Source: Chloroflexota bacterium (GTDB taxonomy: Bacteria > Chloroflexota > Anaerolineae > Anaerolineales > UBA4823). From it: 7,689 bases of DNA. A model generated the notes under the pieces. That model was not told where the DNA came from. It saw nothing but the letters and a program-made list of their open reading frames with translations, and did not search any database. The stretch's first letter is position 1, and each line of letters opens with the position of its first letter. The translations under genes were made by a program, and so were the position numbers. Shown here piece after piece: positions 6,215 through 7,689 of the stretch. Location of the stretch: contig DAOVXM010000110.1 of assembly GCA_030636125.1 (NCBI GenBank), forward strand, positions 1 to 7,689, read 5' to 3'.

Positions 6215-6352
6215 ATCTGTTGTGTAACAAATACAACCTTACACAGAGACTTTACGGATCAAATCAAGGGTCTTAGATAAAAACTTCCTTCACAGTCGGA
6301 GGCAGTTTTCTTTGGCGATATGGATAATATATTAGTGAGGCATCGATATTGA

Positions 6353-6424
6353 CTTTTTTAGTAACTGCTCAGGCTGCAGTGAGAAGTACTCTCCCTGCCC
6401 TAGGCTGAGTAGTTACCTTTTTTA
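6353..6424 (-). mobile_element. 56-bp MITE-like element with 8-bp target duplication
   Basis: The core (6361-6416) starts GTAACTGCTCAG and ends CTGAGTAGTTAC, an inverted repeat matching at 11 of 12 positions (the exception is a G-T wobble). It is flanked on both sides by the identical octamer CTTTTTTA (6353-6360 and 6417-6424). GTAA termini with 8-bp target duplications are the known signature of the IS66 family, so this may be a tiny non-autonomous relative mobilised in trans. The strand is given relative to copy 1 at 1729-1789, which it matches in reverse orientation. It has no coding capacity. Confidence 0.72.
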
Positions 6425-6570
6425 TTTATTACATATACGAGGACGCGGGGATCATCCAAAAAAACAGGTATTGTCCCTCTTTTGCATGAAAGACGGAAAT
6501 TCAGTTTCACATGATAATCTGCGATAATTTTACTAAATCACGAAAATCTCTGTTACTGTATGCAATTCTT

Positions 6571-6579
6571 TGGTAGAAT
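6571..6579 (+). promoter_or_regulatory. Probable degV promoter (extended -10) within a dyad
   Basis: TGGTAGAAT: a TAGAAT -10 (6574-6579) preceded by TGG. No good -35 is seen at 16-18 bp, as expected for an extended -10 promoter. An imperfect dyad, ATGCAATTCT (6560-6569) against AGAATGCAT (6575-6583), overlaps the -10 and could be an operator. The leader to the degV ATG would be about 67 bases. Confidence 0.4.
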
Positions 6580-6652
6580 GCATTAGCCTCTATACATCGC
6601 GGTGAGATTCATAACAACCCATTTCAGCAATTAAATACTCGGAGGAAAAATC

Positions 6653-7507
6653 ATGGATAAACCCAAAGTTGCTATCGTTACGGACAGCACCGTCAATTTG
6701 CCGGAAGAAATTGTCAATCAATACAACCTACATATTGTCCCCTTGAACGTGATTTGGGGGGCAGATAGTTATAAAGAGGGTGTGGACATCACAACCAACG
6801 AGTTCTACCAACGATTGAAAACATCCAAAGAGCTGCCTACCACCTCACAACCATCGGCTGGAGAATTTTTTGAAGTCTTCTCAGAATTGGCTAAGTCCCA
6901 TGAGGGTATCGTGGGCGTTTTTATCTCTGAGGATTTAAGTGGCACGCTTGATTCGGCGCACACTGCAGCCGAAATGATGAAAGATTACCCAATAGAGATT
7001 GTCGATTCACGTTTGATATCTTTGGGTTTAGGGTTCTTAGTATTGGCGGCGGCCCGAGCTGCAGAACAAAATTTAAGCATTGGCGAAGTAGCAGATGCGG
7101 CGCGCCGACTGGTCAACACTACAAGATTTATCTTTGTTGTCGAAACGTTAGAATACCTGCATCGTGGGGGACGCATCGGTGGTGCACAGCGGCTATTAGG
7201 CTCAGTACTTTCCATGAAACCTTTATTGCAACTAAAGGATGGGAAAGTTATGCCGTTGGAATCGGTTCGTTCAAAACGTAAAGCCGTAAATCGAATGCTT
7301 GCTATAGCTACCGAAGAGCTGCAGAACAAAGGCAATGTCCGTGTTGGAGTGGTCCACGCATCAACGGTAGAGGAAGCCAACCAAATCCAACAGGAGGCAG
7401 CTGAGCTCCTGAATCCCATAGAAATCATCCAAAGTGAACTCAGTCCTGTTATTGGAACCCATGTCGGCCCTGGGGCGGTGGGATTGATTTACAGCACAGA
7501 AGAGTAG
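6653..7507 (+). CDS. DegV family fatty-acid-binding protein
   Basis: DegV (EDD-fold) proteins bind a long-chain fatty acid. In Firmicutes, homologues (FakB) present it to the kinase FakA for phosphorylation and entry into phospholipid synthesis. Family signatures in order: VTDSTVNLP (residues 9-17), TTSQPSAGEF (63-72), SEDLSGTLDSA (92-102), VDSRLISLGLG (117-127), TLEYLHRGGRIG (165-176) and the C-terminal GTHVGPGAVG (268-277), whose His270 is the conserved ligand-carboxylate contact. At 284 aa it is full length and has no signal peptide, so it is cytoplasmic. The ATG has GGAGG (6641-6645) seven bases upstream. No fakA-like gene is in the window, so a kinase partner would have to be elsewhere. 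It seems monocistronic on the left side; what follows is a repeat. Confidence 0.95.
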   Translation: MDKPKVAIVTDSTVNLPEEIVNQYNLHIVPLNVIWGADSYKEGVDITTNEFYQRLKTSKELPTTSQPSAGEFFEVFSELAKSHEGIVGVFISEDLSGTLDSAHTAAEMMKDYPIEIVDSRLISLGLGFLVLAAARAAEQNLSIGEVADAARRLVNTTRFIFVVETLEYLHRGGRIGGAQRLLGSVLSMKPLLQLKDGKVMPLESVRSKRKAVNRMLAIATEELQNKGNVRVGVVHASTVEEANQIQQEAAELLNPIEIIQSELSPVIGTHVGPGAVGLIYSTEE

Positions 7508-7567
7508 GTGAAAGTCGAACTGGCTTTGTGAGGCTACCGGCTTTAATTCATACCAAAACACAATCAG

Positions 7568-7616
7568 CTAGTGCAGTTGGGCCTAGATGCATCGGTGGTT
7601 TCTGTAGTCTCATGCC
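7568..7616 (+). repeat. CTAG-start repeat, copy 2 (left part only)
   Basis: It matches 1611-1659 at 46 of 49 positions in the same orientation, starting exactly at CTAG, 60 bases after the degV stop. Similarity stops at GCC: the pairing arm GCCCAACTGC and the second hairpin of copy 1 are absent. It may therefore be a truncated copy or the end of a longer element that continues past the window. The remaining bases to 7689 show no gene I can support. A short minus-strand frame open to the window edge (25 codons, stop at 7610-7612) is too short to judge. Confidence 0.7.
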
Positions 7617-7689
7617 TGCTGAATCTCATTAAGTAATAGCACCTTACCAATCTCATAAAGTCGTATCACAAAGAAGCCGGGCAGGTATC

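Larger units (their letters stand above)
6215..6652. other. Gene-free stretch with a short mobile element and the degV promoter
   Basis: These 438 bases carry no credible gene. Just after the small membrane gene is a weak hairpin, TGTGTAA (6221-6227) with TTACACA (6239-6245), lacking a T run, so I do not call it a terminator. A 56-bp inverted-repeat element with target duplication occupies 6353-6424. The remainder is AT-rich and ends in a probable degV promoter (6571-6579) and Shine-Dalgarno (6641-6645). I see no structure I can name in 6425-6545. Confidence 0.75.

Noticed and set aside
6221..6245. TGTGTAA/TTACACA hairpin after the small membrane gene as a terminator
   Set aside because: The stem is short with an 11-base loop and no T run follows, so intrinsic termination is not supported.
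6320..6352. 10-codon plus-strand mini-frame MDNILVRHRY before the MITE-like element
   Set aside because: The nearest GGAGG (6298-6302) is 17 bases away, too far for normal initiation, and nothing else supports it.
6985..7428. 147-aa open frame antisense to degV
   Set aside because: It lies wholly within the strongly supported DegV gene, has Ser/Ala/Arg-rich low-complexity composition, no Shine-Dalgarno and no recognisable motif.
1611..7616. Composite transposon bounded by the 49-bp repeats
   Set aside because: No transposase or intact insertion sequence is associated with either repeat, and the genes between look like ordinary chromosomal metabolism.
7610..7687. Possible C-terminus of a minus-strand gene entering from the right edge (25 codons, ending EIQQA)
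   Set aside because: It is too short to judge, its stop lies within the 49-bp repeat, and it matches no family I can recognise.

Overview
The window comes from a bacterial chromosome of moderate GC with strong AGGAGG-type ribosome binding sites. The gene set (a cyclase-family hydrolase, a GyrI-domain MerR regulator, an NSAR-type enolase, a DegV protein and an NDUFA9-like reductase) would suit a Chloroflexota/Anaerolineae-like organism. That placement is inference from gene flavour only, and no single marker proves it.

Layout from left to right: (1) bases 1 to about 124 hold the 3' end of the RNase P RNA gene (rnpB, + strand), including its P19 hairpin and conserved 3' core. (2) Two minus-strand genes follow: a PEBP/YbhB-type secreted protein (220-780, GTG start) and a kynurenine-formamidase-like cyclase (958-1593). 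(3) A 425-bp gene-free stretch (1594-2018) is packed with small mobile-looking repeats and ends in a MerR-type promoter with a 19-bp spacer. (4) The merR-like regulator (2019-2828, +) faces a minus-strand operon across a long hairpin terminator. (5) The operon reads epimerase (5889-4951), then a GNAT acyltransferase (4919-3999), then an o-succinylbenzoate synthase / N-succinylamino acid racemase (4002-2896). The last two overlap by ATGA, and the operon appears to start from an extended -10 promoter with almost no leader. (6) A divergent 60-aa glycine-zipper membrane protein lies at 6032-6214. (7) A 438-bp gap holds a tiny 56-bp inverted-repeat element with a perfect 8-bp target duplication. 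(8) A DegV fatty-acid-binding protein (6653-7507, +) follows. (9) The end of the window carries a second copy of the 49-bp repeat seen at 1611.

The best functional story is the GNAT-menC pair. An overlapping GNAT and NSAR/OSBS gene pair matches the known irreversible D- to L-amino acid pathway (N-succinylation, racemisation, desuccinylation), although the desuccinylase is not in this window. The best structural story is the two families of short non-coding repeats. One has GTAAC ends and an 8-bp duplication, as IS66-type elements do. The other starts with CTAG and occurs at both ends of a 6-kb block.

I see no CRISPR array, no tRNA, no intact insertion sequence and no defence system. Most of the window is ordinary chromosome.
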